Part shown: positions 1 to 7,828 of the stretch, one piece after another
Position numbering within the stretch: position 1 is the stretch's first letter
Layout: each line of letters starts with the position of its first letter
Assembly: GCA_051000345.1 (NCBI GenBank)
Contig: JBPCOJ010000053.1
Location: 1-33,869, forward strand
DNA: 33,869 nt
From: JBHENC01 sp051000345
Lineage (GTDB): Bacteria > Acidobacteriota > Blastocatellia > Pyrinomonadales > Pyrinomonadaceae
Reading direction: 5' to 3'
The notes under the pieces: model-generated
The model's database searches: none
Told to the model about the DNA's origin: nothing
The model's input: the letters and a program-made list of their open reading frames with translations, nothing else
Made by a program: the position numbers and the translations under genes

Positions 1-267
1 GTTATAAGTCGTGCTGAAAGCCGCGCCGTTTGCCCGCTGTTTTACTGTGGCTTTATACGACAAGGGGCTATTGTTGGTTGCATCTTCTTGTTTGCGGGTC
101 ATGAACGCTTTACAATAAAGGCGCGGAAGGCGGCAAAAGCAACGCACGCGCCGCGCCTTGTCATCAATATAAGCTCAACGCACCGACTATTTTGCGAGAC
201 TGTGCATGTTAAATCACGGCCTCGCCCCGACATATTTGCGACGAATCACAGAAAGCACACAACAAAC

Positions 268-525
268 GTGGAAGTCACCAAAGCTCTTGCCGCACTACAG
301 CCACTTTACACCAAAGACAACATAGAGATCGTGACTGCCGACGGCACGCGCGTGCGCGGCATTGTCCGCAGCATGAAGATGACGCAGGCGCTCACCAAGC
401 CGAGCGTCAAAATGGAGCGCGGCGACGGCGACATCGTCAAAATCTCCTTCGCCGACATCGTCGAAATAATCGACCACAATCAGGCAGCAGAGGAGACGGA
501 CGCAACCGGCGCGGCGGCAGGATAA
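268..525 (+). CDS. Small conserved-looking protein of unknown function (about 85 aa, GTG start)
   Basis: I do not recognise this gene. The open frame reaches back to position 88, but the part before 268 translates to a basic, unstructured, low-complexity stretch unlike a protein. From the GTG at 268 the product is compact: a helical start (KALAALQPLY), then alternating short beta-like segments (EIVTADGTRVRGIV, KMERGDGDIVKISFADIVEII) that resemble a small SH3/Sm-like barrel, and an acidic, alanine-rich tail. No strong Shine-Dalgarno precedes the GTG, so the start is uncertain. The barrel reading is an inference from pattern only. It stands alone, with about 300 bp to the next gene. Confidence 0.45.
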   Translation: MEVTKALAALQPLYTKDNIEIVTADGTRVRGIVRSMKMTQALTKPSVKMERGDGDIVKISFADIVEIIDHNQAAEETDATGAAAG

Positions 526-843
526 ACATCAGCGCCCAATCGTGAATGATGAGCGAAAGGCGGCTTCGACGGCCATCTATATCGTTCGTCATTCCCGTCA
601 TGCTCCGTTTTATCATTCTCATAACGGCACATGCACGCGCTTTCATGCACTGCGCCGCGAGACGGCCTTATCGAACCGCCAACGTCGCACGCGCAACTCC
701 TCAATCCGCTCTTTTTGAAACGAAAAATCATCGAGGAGCGTTCGCCTCTCGTCGCTCTTTCGCAGTATGATAGTGTTCTATCAAGGTACGCCGAACAAGC
801 TCCCCACCTTGATGCTTCGGAAACAGGAGAAGACCGGCACACC
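526..843. other. Gene-poor stretch with a possible hairpin
   Basis: No convincing coding sequence is seen here; open frames through it are arginine-rich shadows. An 8-bp inverted repeat (ATCAAGGT at 780-787 with ACCTTGAT at 806-813) lies about 30 bp before the next gene and could form a hairpin in its leader. AGGAG at 825-829 lies 14 bases before the ATG at 844. Confidence 0.3.
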
Positions 844-1503
844 ATGATGATCGAAGATTTTGGAGCGCGCGTCGCAAGCGTCTGGGAAGGCTTACGCCTG
901 ACCACGCAACGCCTCGTCGAACGCGCGCTGCAATCAAACGCGACCACAGCAGCGACAAGCGGCGAAACGGCTTTACCATCACAAACAACGCGCACCGGCA
1001 TACCCTACGACCCGCGCGCCGATTGGGAATTGAGCCGATTGCTCGCGGCGCTCGACGAACGCGCCCACGAATCCGGCGCAGCATCGACATCATCGCTCAA
1101 CGCCGAACAATCCGGCGCGCTTCGCCGCATGGCAGACACCTGCGCCGCCGTCCTCCAAAACGGCACACAATCGGCGGAAGTCTTCGCCCAACTAATCCTG
1201 CGCGCACTTCAAGCACGCGACTACGCGCGCATCGACGCACTCGCCGATGCGCTTTCCGCGCGTCTTGCGCCGAGCGAAATCTGCCTGCTCGCCAGACACA
1301 CGCATCCGGCACTTCGCGCGCTCGCACACGAAGCCCTCGCGCAATCTCCGACATCAGTGCTGCTCGAACTCCTCGTTGACCCGATTGACTCCGACACCGC
1401 ACGCGACGCGCTCGAACTGCAAGCCACCGAATACAATTCCGAACACGCACGCCGCATCATCCAAGCCATCGAAAGCGATGCGATTGAAGACGACGAACTT
1501 TGA
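844..1503 (+). CDS. Hypothetical alpha-helical protein, 219 aa
   Basis: The frame is open from 631, but the residues before 844 look non-coding. The ATG at 844 (MMIEDFGARV) begins a protein with normal composition. The product is almost all helix, rich in Ala, Leu, Arg and Glu. A low-complexity Thr/Ser/Ala linker sits near residues 35-60 and HEAT-like helical pairs follow (LARHTHPALRALAHEALAQS, then DSDTARDALELQAT). The C-terminus is very acidic (ESDAIEDDEL). No signal peptide or membrane segment is visible. I do not recognise a family; helical repeat scaffolds usually bind proteins, but that is only an inference. The next gene starts 15 bp after the stop but is much more AT-rich, so they need not belong together. 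Confidence 0.6.
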   Translation: MMIEDFGARVASVWEGLRLTTQRLVERALQSNATTAATSGETALPSQTTRTGIPYDPRADWELSRLLAALDERAHESGAASTSSLNAEQSGALRRMADTCAAVLQNGTQSAEVFAQLILRALQARDYARIDALADALSARLAPSEICLLARHTHPALRALAHEALAQSPTSVLLELLVDPIDSDTARDALELQATEYNSEHARRIIQAIESDAIEDDEL

Positions 1504-1518
1504 GATGCAAACGGTATT

Positions 1519-2205
1519 ATGAATTGCGGATATTTACTTGTAACTCGATACGAAACTCTTTACCAAAGAGCTTTGGAAAGTCACAGGTATGATAATAATC
1601 CTATAGGTAAACCAATCTACGGCATTCCTTTTCCAGATTACCCGACATCCCCCAAAGGAAGACCAGTATATAGAGGGATTGATCGTGAGCCTCTTCAAGC
1701 GCTAACTTATGGCGAAGCGCAATTGTTTACCGATGCAGGCACACCTTGTAAGGCTAATGCTGCAACAAATTTATTATCGGAAGTAGAAAAGCAAACGATT
1801 CGTAATGATGGATGGGTTACTTCCTTGCAAGACATTGCTGAGATTTGGAAAGCACTGGATAGCGAACAATCGAATTACGAGATTATTTTTGCAAAGGAGT
1901 TTAGTAATCCGATTCCTGCGCCTGATGGCTCTAACTTCTTAGGCTGTGATGCGGCATATTTTGTAACCGATCATTTTAGCTGTATCTGCGATGCGTTATT
2001 TTTCCCTAGATGGCATGGAACTGATTCTGAAGGAGTGCTGTTCAAAAGGCATTTTGATTTGCTTAACTCGAATGGACTGTTTGCCACAAATGAACTTGCA
2101 TTAGAGTATCTAAATTACTATACATCTTTTGATTGGACAGAAAGAGATGACAATTTCACTAGCATAGAAGTTTATGCAATTGAGAATGTGAGATATGAAC
2201 TTTAA
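1519..2205 (+). CDS. Unknown 228-aa protein in an AT-rich, probably acquired patch
   Basis: Family not recognised. The DNA is clearly richer in A and T than the flanking genes and uses codons such as TTA, AAT and GAT freely, which suggests horizontal acquisition. The protein is soluble, rich in aromatic and acidic residues, and has no signal peptide or membrane helix. Visible features are an N-terminal segment rich in Tyr, Pro and Gly (GKPIYGIPFPDYPTSPKGRP), several cysteines (C84, C149, C160, C162) and an acidic C-terminus. Size and composition would fit an immunity-type or other accessory protein, but nothing in the sequence proves a role. Its last 11 bases overlap the start of the HicB-like gene, so the two are probably co-translated. 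No good Shine-Dalgarno precedes the ATG. Confidence 0.6.
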   Translation: MNCGYLLVTRYETLYQRALESHRYDNNPIGKPIYGIPFPDYPTSPKGRPVYRGIDREPLQALTYGEAQLFTDAGTPCKANAATNLLSEVEKQTIRNDGWVTSLQDIAEIWKALDSEQSNYEIIFAKEFSNPIPAPDGSNFLGCDAAYFVTDHFSCICDALFFPRWHGTDSEGVLFKRHFDLLNSNGLFATNELALEYLNYYTSFDWTERDDNFTSIEVYAIENVRYEL

Positions 2206-2362
2206 AGTAATCGTGCATGAAGCAGAAGAAGGCGGCTTTTGGGCGGAAGTTCCGGCTATTCCCGGTTGTGCCACGCAAGGCGAAACCTTCGAGGAACTGC
2301 TTCAGAATCTCTATGAAGCAGTTGAAGGTTGCTTATCAATTAATGAGGTTGGCAGGAATTGA
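2195..2362 (+). CDS. Orphan HicB-like antitoxin domain, 55 aa
   Basis: The short frame starting at ATG 2195 (MNFKVIVHEAEEGGFWAEVP, then AIPGCATQGETFEELLQNLY) matches the typical HicB partial RNase H-like fold: beta-hairpin with EEGGFWAEVP, the PG-C-TQGE-T turn, then the E-ELL-N--EA helix. In HicAB systems HicB neutralises the HicA mRNA-cleaving toxin. Here it ends after 55 residues, shorter than common 70 to 130-aa HicB proteins, with no C-terminal DNA-binding domain, and no HicA-like frame lies on either side. It overlaps the end of the upstream gene by 11 bp and is followed after 60 bp by the convergent ispH. It may be a remnant or a stand-alone member of this widespread family. The domain call is firm from pattern; the function here is open. 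Confidence 0.75.
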   Translation: MNFKVIVHEAEEGGFWAEVPAIPGCATQGETFEELLQNLYEAVEGCLSINEVGRN

Positions 2363-2397
2363 CGAAAGCGACTTATAAATTGCCGCTCAATTCTGGC

Positions 2398-2418
2398 TTA
2401 CGAATTTACCGTTCGTAA
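2398..2418 (-). terminator. Possible weak hairpin terminator downstream of ispH
   Basis: TTACGAA (2398-2404) pairs with TTCGTAA (2412-2418) around a 7-base loop, directly between two converging genes. The stem is AT-rich and has no long T run, so it is at best a weak bidirectional terminator. Confidence 0.3.
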
Positions 2419-2421
2419 AAC

Positions 2422-3285
2422 TCACACCTGCCACAAAGTCGAGTCTTCGCCGATGGCGCGTAGTTTTTCCACGATTTGATCAATCAACCATTTCGGCGTG
2501 GAGGCTCCGGCGGTGACGCCGACGCGCTCTAAGCCAGCGAGGTCGTCCACGTTAATTTCTTGCGGCGTCTCGATCAAAAAACTTTTCGCGCATTGCTCTT
2601 TGCAGACCGCAAGGAGTTTGACGCTGTTTGATGAGTGGCGTCCGCCGATGACGTAAAAGGCTTCGACATGCCCGGCGAGTGCGCGCGCCGCATCCTGACG
2701 ATCACGCGTCGCGGAACAAATCGTATTGACGATCTGCGGTTCTGCGTCCGCATTCAGGCGCACGGCTTCGGCGGCTTCGAGAAAGGTTTGCAGCTTGATT
2801 GTTGTCTGCGAGACGACGAGCGGCTGGTGAAGCATCGGCAGATTAGCGACTTCACTCGCGTCGCGCACGACATACGTGTTGTCCGGCGCATAGCCGACGA
2901 CGCCGATCATCTCCGGGTGCTCCGGGTTGCCGACAAGCACTACGTCGCGTCCCTGTTTGGCGGCGCGCTCGGCGAGCTTTTGAACTTTAGTAACAAACGG
3001 ACATGTCGCATCAATGACCTGCGCGGCGCGCTTCTGCAATTCGATTTGCACTTGCGGCGTGACGCCGTGCGCGCGAATCACCGCCGTGACATCCGGTGTC
3101 GCTTCTTCGGGCGCGCTGATCGTCGCCACGCCCTTTGTTTCGAGCCGCTGCATTTCCTGCGCGTTGTGAATCAAAGCGCCGAGTCCGCGCACCGTCGCGC
3201 CTTTGCTAACCGCATCCTCGACCATCTCGACGGCGCGCTCGACGCCGAAACAAAAACCGTATTCGTCCGCTAGTAAAACTTTCAT
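2422..3285 (-). CDS. ispH: 4-hydroxy-3-methylbut-2-enyl diphosphate reductase (IspH/LytB)
   Basis: IspH carries out the last step of the methylerythritol phosphate pathway, reducing HMBPP to IPP and DMAPP with a [4Fe-4S] cluster in the cytoplasm. The three conserved cluster cysteines are visible: C12 in GFCFGVERAV, C95 in DATCPFVTKV and C190 in TICSATRDRQ. Other family motifs are the RAHGV loop, the GNPEHPE motif with the catalytic glutamate, VSQTT, and the GGRHSSNSVKL substrate-binding segment. The 287-aa length is normal. I chose the ATG at 3285 because it follows GGAAGAGA at good spacing and begins directly with the family N-terminus; the frame extends 15 residues further upstream without similarity. 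About 85 bp separate it from the upstream GDSL gene, so it may be the last gene of that operon. Confidence 0.97.
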   Translation of the reverse strand: MKVLLADEYGFCFGVERAVEMVEDAVSKGATVRGLGALIHNAQEMQRLETKGVATISAPEEATPDVTAVIRAHGVTPQVQIELQKRAAQVIDATCPFVTKVQKLAERAAKQGRDVVLVGNPEHPEMIGVVGYAPDNTYVVRDASEVANLPMLHQPLVVSQTTIKLQTFLEAAEAVRLNADAEPQIVNTICSATRDRQDAARALAGHVEAFYVIGGRHSSNSVKLLAVCKEQCAKSFLIETPQEINVDDLAGLERVGVTAGASTPKWLIDQIVEKLRAIGEDSTLWQV

Positions 3286-3370
3286 CGTTTCTCTTCCACA
3301 AACCAAACTTATGACTGCCACCTTGTTCAATCAAGAGCGACAATTTTTATCTTAACACAGGCGGCAGCGG

Positions 3371-4078
3371 TTATTCACCGACGGCGCTTTTGATTGTCGG
3401 CCACATCACTTTCGCCCAGTATTCATAGCCCGCGTCGGACGGATGAAAGCCGTCGCTCGAAAAGAATTCCGTGTGGTCGCCGATCATGTCGCGCGTAGCG
3501 TTGTAAACATCGAAGACGAGCGCGCCGTGCCGCTTCGCCGTTTCATCAATGCGCTCGTTGAAAAGATTGATGCGGCGGCGCAGTTCATCGCGCGCGGAAA
3601 CAGGCACGGCGGGCGCGAGCGCGATGTCGGGAATGTTTGTCACGACGAGCGGCGCGCTCGTTTCGTTTCTCAAGCGCGCGACAATTGTTTCGTAGTTTTG
3701 CGCAAATTCTTCGATGCTTAATCCACGCCTTATATCGTTGATGCCGATGCCGAGGGAGAGAAGCGTCGGGCGCGCCTTTATCGCCGCATCGAGTTGAGTG
3801 CGCAACAGATCGTTCGTCGCTGCGCCGCTGACGCATAAATTAATCAGCCGCGAGCCGCCATGCTCACGCTCTAGGCGCGTAAAGATGCGCGCGACGTAGC
3901 CGCCTTCGCGCGCTCCAACGCCAGCGCCCGTCGAATCTCCGAGCGCCACATAAACAATCGGCGAAGCATTCTTTTTAGGTTCACTCATGCCGTGTTCGTT
4001 CTGCTGTATTCGATTAAAACTCGAACGCCCGCACGCCGCGCATCCCAACGCAAATATCGCCAAGAGCATAACGCACAT
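3371..4078 (-). CDS. GDSL/SGNH-family lipoprotein hydrolase (esterase or lysophospholipase-like)
   Basis: SGNH hydrolases cleave ester bonds in lipids or acylated polysaccharides. Block I is VYVALGDSTGAGVGA with the nucleophile Ser, block II is VSGAATNDLL, block III is SLGIGINDI, and block V is DGFHPSDAGY with the catalytic Asp-His. The N-terminus (MCVMLLAIFALGCAACGRSS) is a short hydrophobic segment ending in cysteines, consistent with a lipoprotein signal peptide and envelope location. Starts are uncertain: ATG 4078 has a weak GGAG upstream, while GTG at 4135 would add a basic n-region and lies only 12 bp beyond the helicase stop. Either way it sits tightly downstream of the helicase on the same strand. 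The natural substrate cannot be told from sequence. Confidence 0.85.
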   Translation of the reverse strand: MCVMLLAIFALGCAACGRSSFNRIQQNEHGMSEPKKNASPIVYVALGDSTGAGVGAREGGYVARIFTRLEREHGGSRLINLCVSGAATNDLLRTQLDAAIKARPTLLSLGIGINDIRRGLSIEEFAQNYETIVARLRNETSAPLVVTNIPDIALAPAVPVSARDELRRRINLFNERIDETAKRHGALVFDVYNATRDMIGDHTEFFSSDGFHPSDAGYEYWAKVMWPTIKSAVGE

Positions 4079-4146
4079 GCTCCGCGCATTTCGATGCCGT
4101 GCGTTTTGATGCTGCGCGTTTCGATTCTTTCGCACGTTTATTATTC

Positions 4147-6180
4147 TCAACGCACAGGCTCGCGCAAAATAATTTCCGCAGCACGCGCGGCTATCTGTGC
4201 CGCTGCGGGTTGCGCCGTGCGAAGCCCCGCGATTTGCATCAGCGATTCTCCTGTGCGCGAAAGCATACGCACGAGATCGCCTTCTTCGGCGCGTGTCTCG
4301 CGCACGAGGTCTTCCCACTTTGCGCCGCTCACCCAACGCGCGGCACACGCCGCCGCAGAGAAATTTATTTCCGGCGCGGGTTCTAGGTTCTGTTGCCATT
4401 CTACGGTCGCAACTTTATAAGCCACCTTTTCAAACTGCGCCAGCACGTCCAACAACGCATCGTCCAACTCTATTTCGCCGTAATCTCTATCCGCATCCGA
4501 AGCCAGCGCCGCGACAAGCCCTGCGGCGCGCACTTCATCGAGTGCATCGAACAACTTCGCCTGCAACGCTTCGCCGACAAGGAGCGGGCGATCCACGCGC
4601 AAGTCCGCGAGCCAGCGCCCGCGTTCCGTCACGCGCTCCCCCGTGAAATCCAGATAACCGAAATGATTTAGCACGCGCGCGCGCTGCTCGAACGGCTGCC
4701 ACACTTCCGCGCGCAAATTTTCGATGCGGCTTTCCGCGCGCTCGATCCCTTCCGCTTCTTCCAATACAGACCACAACGCTTCGACGCGCGCATCCTGTTT
4801 GTTGTTGCCGTTCTGTTCGTTGTTATCGCCATCCTGTTTATTTTCGCCGCCTTGCACGCCCGTGATTTTATCAATCGCATCGTTAATAATTTGGATGGCG
4901 TCGTCTTCCATCACGCGCGTTTCACGTAGGCGCGGCTCGTTGATCGCTAAATTTCTTTTGGCGCGCAAATCATCGAAGGCTAATTCCGGCGAATCTTCTC
5001 GCAGCGCGTAAATGTTTTCGTAAATTCTGCCGACGCGCTCCAACGCAAACGATGCGGCGCGCCCGTCTTCGCGTATGCCGTTGAAATTCCCGCCGCGCCG
5101 CTGCGTCACAAACACAAAGCGCCGCCCGTTTCTTCCCACCCCGACGACGCGCCCCGGAAGCACCGCTTCGTCCAACCAATTCATTAAAGTTTCGGCGCGC
5201 GTCTGCGGCAACATTTCCAAAAGACGCGCGCGGGCGCTCGCCAGCCTCTCCAATCCGCGCGCCGCTTCGACAGTCTCGACGCATCCCGCTTCCCTTAACT
5301 TTTTTTCAATCGCGTGCTCGTTCTCCGCGCGCTCGTGTTCGTGATGATTTATGCGACGGTTGATTTCTCTGTGCGCGAAACTTTTTTCGACAATCTGCCG
5401 CACCTGCCCGAAGCTTTCGTAGGCATCGAGTAGGTTAAGCAGCGTCGAATAAGTCGCACGGAATTGACTCTGCAAGGGATCGGGCGCGGCTTGCAGCAAA
5501 TGCGCAATGCGCTGCGGGTCTTGATGAAGTCCGGGCGCGGCGACGATGAAGCCGACAAGGTCTCGCCCACGTCGCCCGGCGCGCCCCGTCATCTGCTGAA
5601 ACTCCGAAGCCGTCAATTGCCGCCAACCGCTTCCCGTTCGCGCATCGACGTTCGAGACGACGACCGTGCGCGCCGGAAAATCGACGCCCGCCGCCACCGT
5701 CGCCGTCGCAAAAATCGCGTCGAGAAGTCCGGCGCTCATCAAGCGTTCGATCAGAAGTTTCCAAGCGGGAATATGCCCCGCGTGATGCGCCGCGACGCCG
5801 CTTCGTATCACCGCATTCCAATGACGATGCCCGCGCACTTCCGCGTGCTCTGCGGCATACTCGCGCAAAATCTCGCGCCGTCTTTCACGCCGCTCCGTTT
5901 GATCGTCGCGCCACGTGAGCGCAGTTTCCGTCGCCGATTCATCGCAGCGCCTGCGCGTCGGCAAAAAAACAATCGCGGGCAGCAGATCGTGTGTGCGCAG
6001 CGCCGCGAGCAGTTGCGCGGGCGGCATCTCCGGCAAATTGAGTTTCAATGTATACCTATCGCCTCGCTTCAACCGCGCGCTGATGCCGCAACCCAAGCAA
6101 GCCGGAGACGAAGAACGCGCATGAGAGGCAAGCTTAAGCGGGTCTGCGGCAAGCGTTTGTTGGAATTCGCCGCCGCCGTT
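4147..6180 (-). CDS. C-terminal part of a split Ski2-like DEAD/DEAH-box helicase
   Basis: This piece carries the RecA2 core and the C-terminal accessory domains of a Ski2/HelY-like RNA helicase. Motif IV-like PAIVFLPTRRR, HHAGHIP, motif V (ATVAAGVDFPARTVVVSN) and motif VI (QMTGRAGRRG) are intact. The long helical C-terminus (about residues 230-640) includes an Asn/Gln/Asp-rich linker (GENKQDGDNNEQNGNNKQD). The frame is open without an initiator from the toxin's TGA (6181-6183) onward; the first plausible start is a TTG at 6096, and none has a good Shine-Dalgarno. Residues read before that TTG (GGGEFQQTLAADPLKLA) join directly in frame to the N-terminal part across the TA insertion. It may be non-functional, or translated separately as a helicase subunit. 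Confidence 0.85.
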   Translation of the reverse strand, partial: NGGGEFQQTLAADPLKLASHARSSSPACLGCGISARLKRGDRYTLKLNLPEMPPAQLLAALRTHDLLPAIVFLPTRRRCDESATETALTWRDDQTERRERRREILREYAAEHAEVRGHRHWNAVIRSGVAAHHAGHIPAWKLLIERLMSAGLLDAIFATATVAAGVDFPARTVVVSNVDARTGSGWRQLTASEFQQMTGRAGRRGRDLVGFIVAAPGLHQDPQRIAHLLQAAPDPLQSQFRATYSTLLNLLDAYESFGQVRQIVEKSFAHREINRRINHHEHERAENEHAIEKKLREAGCVETVEAARGLERLASARARLLEMLPQTRAETLMNWLDEAVLPGRVVGVGRNGRRFVFVTQRRGGNFNGIREDGRAASFALERVGRIYENIYALREDSPELAFDDLRAKRNLAINEPRLRETRVMEDDAIQIINDAIDKITGVQGGENKQDGDNNEQNGNNKQDARVEALWSVLEEAEGIERAESRIENLRAEVWQPFEQRARVLNHFGYLDFTGERVTERGRWLADLRVDRPLLVGEALQAKLFDALDEVRAAGLVAALASDADRDYGEIELDDALLDVLAQFEKVAYKVATVEWQQNLEPAPEINFSAAACAARWVSGAKWEDLVRETRAEEGDLVRMLSRTGESLMQIAGLRTAQPAAAQIAARAAEIILREPVR
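6168..6178. repeat. Left copy of 11-bp direct repeat flanking the TA insertion
   Basis: CGCCGCCGCCG here is repeated at 6735-6745, at the other edge of the toxin-antitoxin cassette. On the coding strand it is a run of GGC glycine codons in the helicase linker. The distance between copies is 567 bp, a multiple of three. Confidence 0.7.
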
Positions 6181-6447
6181 TCACGGAAAATACTTGTAGA
6201 TGTCTTTGCGATTCAGGAAGCGTACAAAGATAACGGTATCGTTCTCGAGCGCAATGCCTACTCGATAATCACCGGCTCTCACACGAAAATAATTTCCGCC
6301 GCCTTTGAGCTTCTTCAAGTTCGGTAGCTCCGCTAATGAGTCGGCCTTTTCAACAGCTTCGATGATCTCGCGGACTTTGTTCGACAAACCCTTTTCTTTA
6401 ACGCTCTTCAGGTCTTTAGCAAAGCTATCCCTGAAATCTACTTTCAC
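6181..6447 (-). CDS. RelE/ParE-superfamily toxin
   Basis: This 88-aa basic protein has the classic RelE/ParE layout: an N-terminal strand and two helices (FRDSFAKDLKSVKEKG, then VREIIEAVEKADSL), then PNLKKLKGGGNYFRVRAGDYRVGI, the signature beta-sheet of the family, and a C-terminal VIFVRFLNRKDIYKYFP strand and helix. Members either cleave mRNA at the ribosome or poison gyrase; sequence alone does not say which. Its start codon overlaps the antitoxin stop by 4 bp (ATGA), the usual antitoxin-first operon. The pair sits inside a helicase gene in the same orientation, and the toxin's own TGA is the stop that interrupts the helicase frame. Confidence 0.9.
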   Translation of the reverse strand: MKVDFRDSFAKDLKSVKEKGLSNKVREIIEAVEKADSLAELPNLKKLKGGGNYFRVRAGDYRVGIALENDTVIFVRFLNRKDIYKYFP

Positions 6448-6653
6448 CGCTCGCCCTCTAAGACTGCAAATATCTCTTCACGCGAAACGGATTCGCCGCC
6501 AAGTCCCTGCTCGATGGCATGAGTCAAAGCAATATCTTCCATTGCCTCTTTCACTATGTCCTGCACCAAGTCCCGATGCTCTTCGAGGGCTTCAACCAGC
6601 GCCGACTTCAGCAAAGCTTTTAATTTTTCTTCATCAATGGTTGCGGCTACCAT
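6444..6653 (-). CDS. Antitoxin partner of the RelE/ParE-type toxin
   Basis: This 69-aa acidic, helical protein precedes the toxin with a 4-bp overlap. It begins MVAATIDEEKLKALLKSALVEALEE and ends with a short acidic tail (VSREEIFAVLEGER), typical of small antitoxins that wrap the toxin with a C-terminal peptide. I see no clear ribbon-helix-helix or Xre domain, so autoregulation is unproven. AAGGAG lies about 6 bases before the ATG, a good ribosome binding site. No convincing sigma-70 promoter is seen in the 70 bp upstream, so it may depend on transcription through the helicase. Confidence 0.82.
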   Translation of the reverse strand: MVAATIDEEKLKALLKSALVEALEEHRDLVQDIVKEAMEDIALTHAIEQGLGGESVSREEIFAVLEGER

Positions 6654-6723
6654 AAGACTCTCCTTGATACTGCGCTAAATTAACACCGTTGCCCGGACGA
6701 AAGGAAGAAATCCAATATCGGCA

Positions 6724-7635
6724 TCATCTTCTGCCGCCGCCGCCGCGTGAGCGCCAAGGCGGGCGTGTTGTGCGGCGCTCGGCTTCGCGTTGTTCGCTGA
6801 AGCGTGTGATTTCAAGATTCATGCGTCCGCCCGCGTCGAGAAGCGGAGCAAGCCCGCCGTCCGGGAAAAGAAAGGCCGCGCGAAGCGGAACGGGACGCGC
6901 GCCGGGACGCGGAATCACTTGACACGGAAGCCCGCGCACTTCCGCAATCCACGACGCAAATTCTTCCGCGTTGCCGATGGTCGCCGACAACAGCAGCAGG
7001 CGCACGCGCGGCGGCGACAAAATAATCGCTTCTTCCCAGACGTGGCCGCGATCCGCGTCCGCGAGGTAATGCGCTTCGTCGAGCACAACCAAGTCTGCGC
7101 GCAAATTTTCGCCGCGCCGCAGGGCATCGAATAATTGATTGCGGTAGATTTCCGTTGTGCCGACGGTCAAGGGCGCATCGCCGTTTTCCTTGCGGTCACC
7201 CGTCAGAATGCCGACGTTTTCCGCGCCGAATTCTTCCGCGAACTCTACATACTTGGAATTCGTAAGAGCCTTGAGCGGGCTGGTGTACCAAGCGCGTTTG
7301 CCCGCCTTGAGCAGTCGCCGGATTTCTTCGCGCGCAATCCAAGTTTTGCCGGAACCCGTCGGCGCGGTCACGAGCACGTCTTCGTGTTCGAGCGCGCGCA
7401 AGGCTTCGAGTTGAAACGGATCGGGCGTGAATTCTGCGGGCGCGGGCGTGCCGATGCCTTCGAGCAATTGACGCAATCCGCGCGAGGCGTGCGGATAATT
7501 CGGCACGGCGTTTGTTATAATTTCGCGCGGCAAACGCATGGAAACGGCGTCGGGTTTATGCGTCGCGTTATTGTTCGGACGGGCGCGCTCGTTGTTTTGT
7601 TTGTGGCGGCTATTGCGTGTGCGTTGACGTGCCAT
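6724..7635 (-). CDS. N-terminal RecA1 part of the split Ski2-like helicase
   Basis: Motif Q-like region (FTPDPFQLEALRAL), motif I/Walker A (APTGSGKT), Ia (TSPLKALTNSKY), Ib (VGTTEIYRNQL), motif II (DEAH) and motif III (LLLSATIGN) are all present and typical of Ski2-like/HelY-type helicases. I take ATG 7635 as start, followed by a basic Arg/Asn-rich tail (ARQRTRNSRHKQNNERARPN) that may bind nucleic acid; the open frame goes back to 7728. It ends just past a run of four glycine codons with RR and TGA, where the TA cassette is inserted. The missing RecA2 domain continues in frame on the far side of that insertion. Alone it cannot be a complete helicase. Confidence 0.85.
   Translation of the reverse strand: MARQRTRNSRHKQNNERARPNNNATHKPDAVSMRLPREIITNAVPNYPHASRGLRQLLEGIGTPAPAEFTPDPFQLEALRALEHEDVLVTAPTGSGKTWIAREEIRRLLKAGKRAWYTSPLKALTNSKYVEFAEEFGAENVGILTGDRKENGDAPLTVGTTEIYRNQLFDALRRGENLRADLVVLDEAHYLADADRGHVWEEAIILSPPRVRLLLLSATIGNAEEFASWIAEVRGLPCQVIPRPGARPVPLRAAFLFPDGGLAPLLDAGGRMNLEITRFSEQREAERRTTRPPWRSRGGGGRR
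6735..6745. repeat. Right copy of 11-bp direct repeat flanking the TA insertion
   Basis: Identical to the copy at 6168-6178 and part of a longer GCC-triplet run (6733-6747). It could be a target duplication, or a pre-existing trinucleotide repeat used for recombination. Confidence 0.65.
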
Positions 7636-7828
7636 GATGTAAAGTAGTTTAGCGCAGATGCGGCGGGAAAGCTTTTGAGCGCGCGCGTTTGCGGTATTAA
7701 TTTCAAAGAGGGAACGCCTCATTCGCAACGATTCGGGTAAGCGAGGCGTCTAAACAGGTTCTCGCGCGGCAAAGCTTTTTCCGTTGAAAGAGCTTTTTCG
7801 ATAGAAGGCGCGAGTAGTGAAAAATTAA

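Noticed and set aside
631..843. N-terminal extension of the 219-aa hypothetical gene
   Set aside because: The extra residues are unlike the rest of the protein and a better start with an AGGAG upstream lies at 844.
2635..3273. Open frame of 212 codons antisense to ispH
   Set aside because: It lies wholly over conserved ispH motifs, and its composition (His, Arg and Asp rich) is typical of a reverse-strand shadow.
5464..6327. Open frame of 287 codons on the plus strand antisense to the helicase
   Set aside because: Arginine-rich, low-information composition and complete overlap with the conserved helicase and toxin genes; a shadow of GC-rich coding on the other strand.
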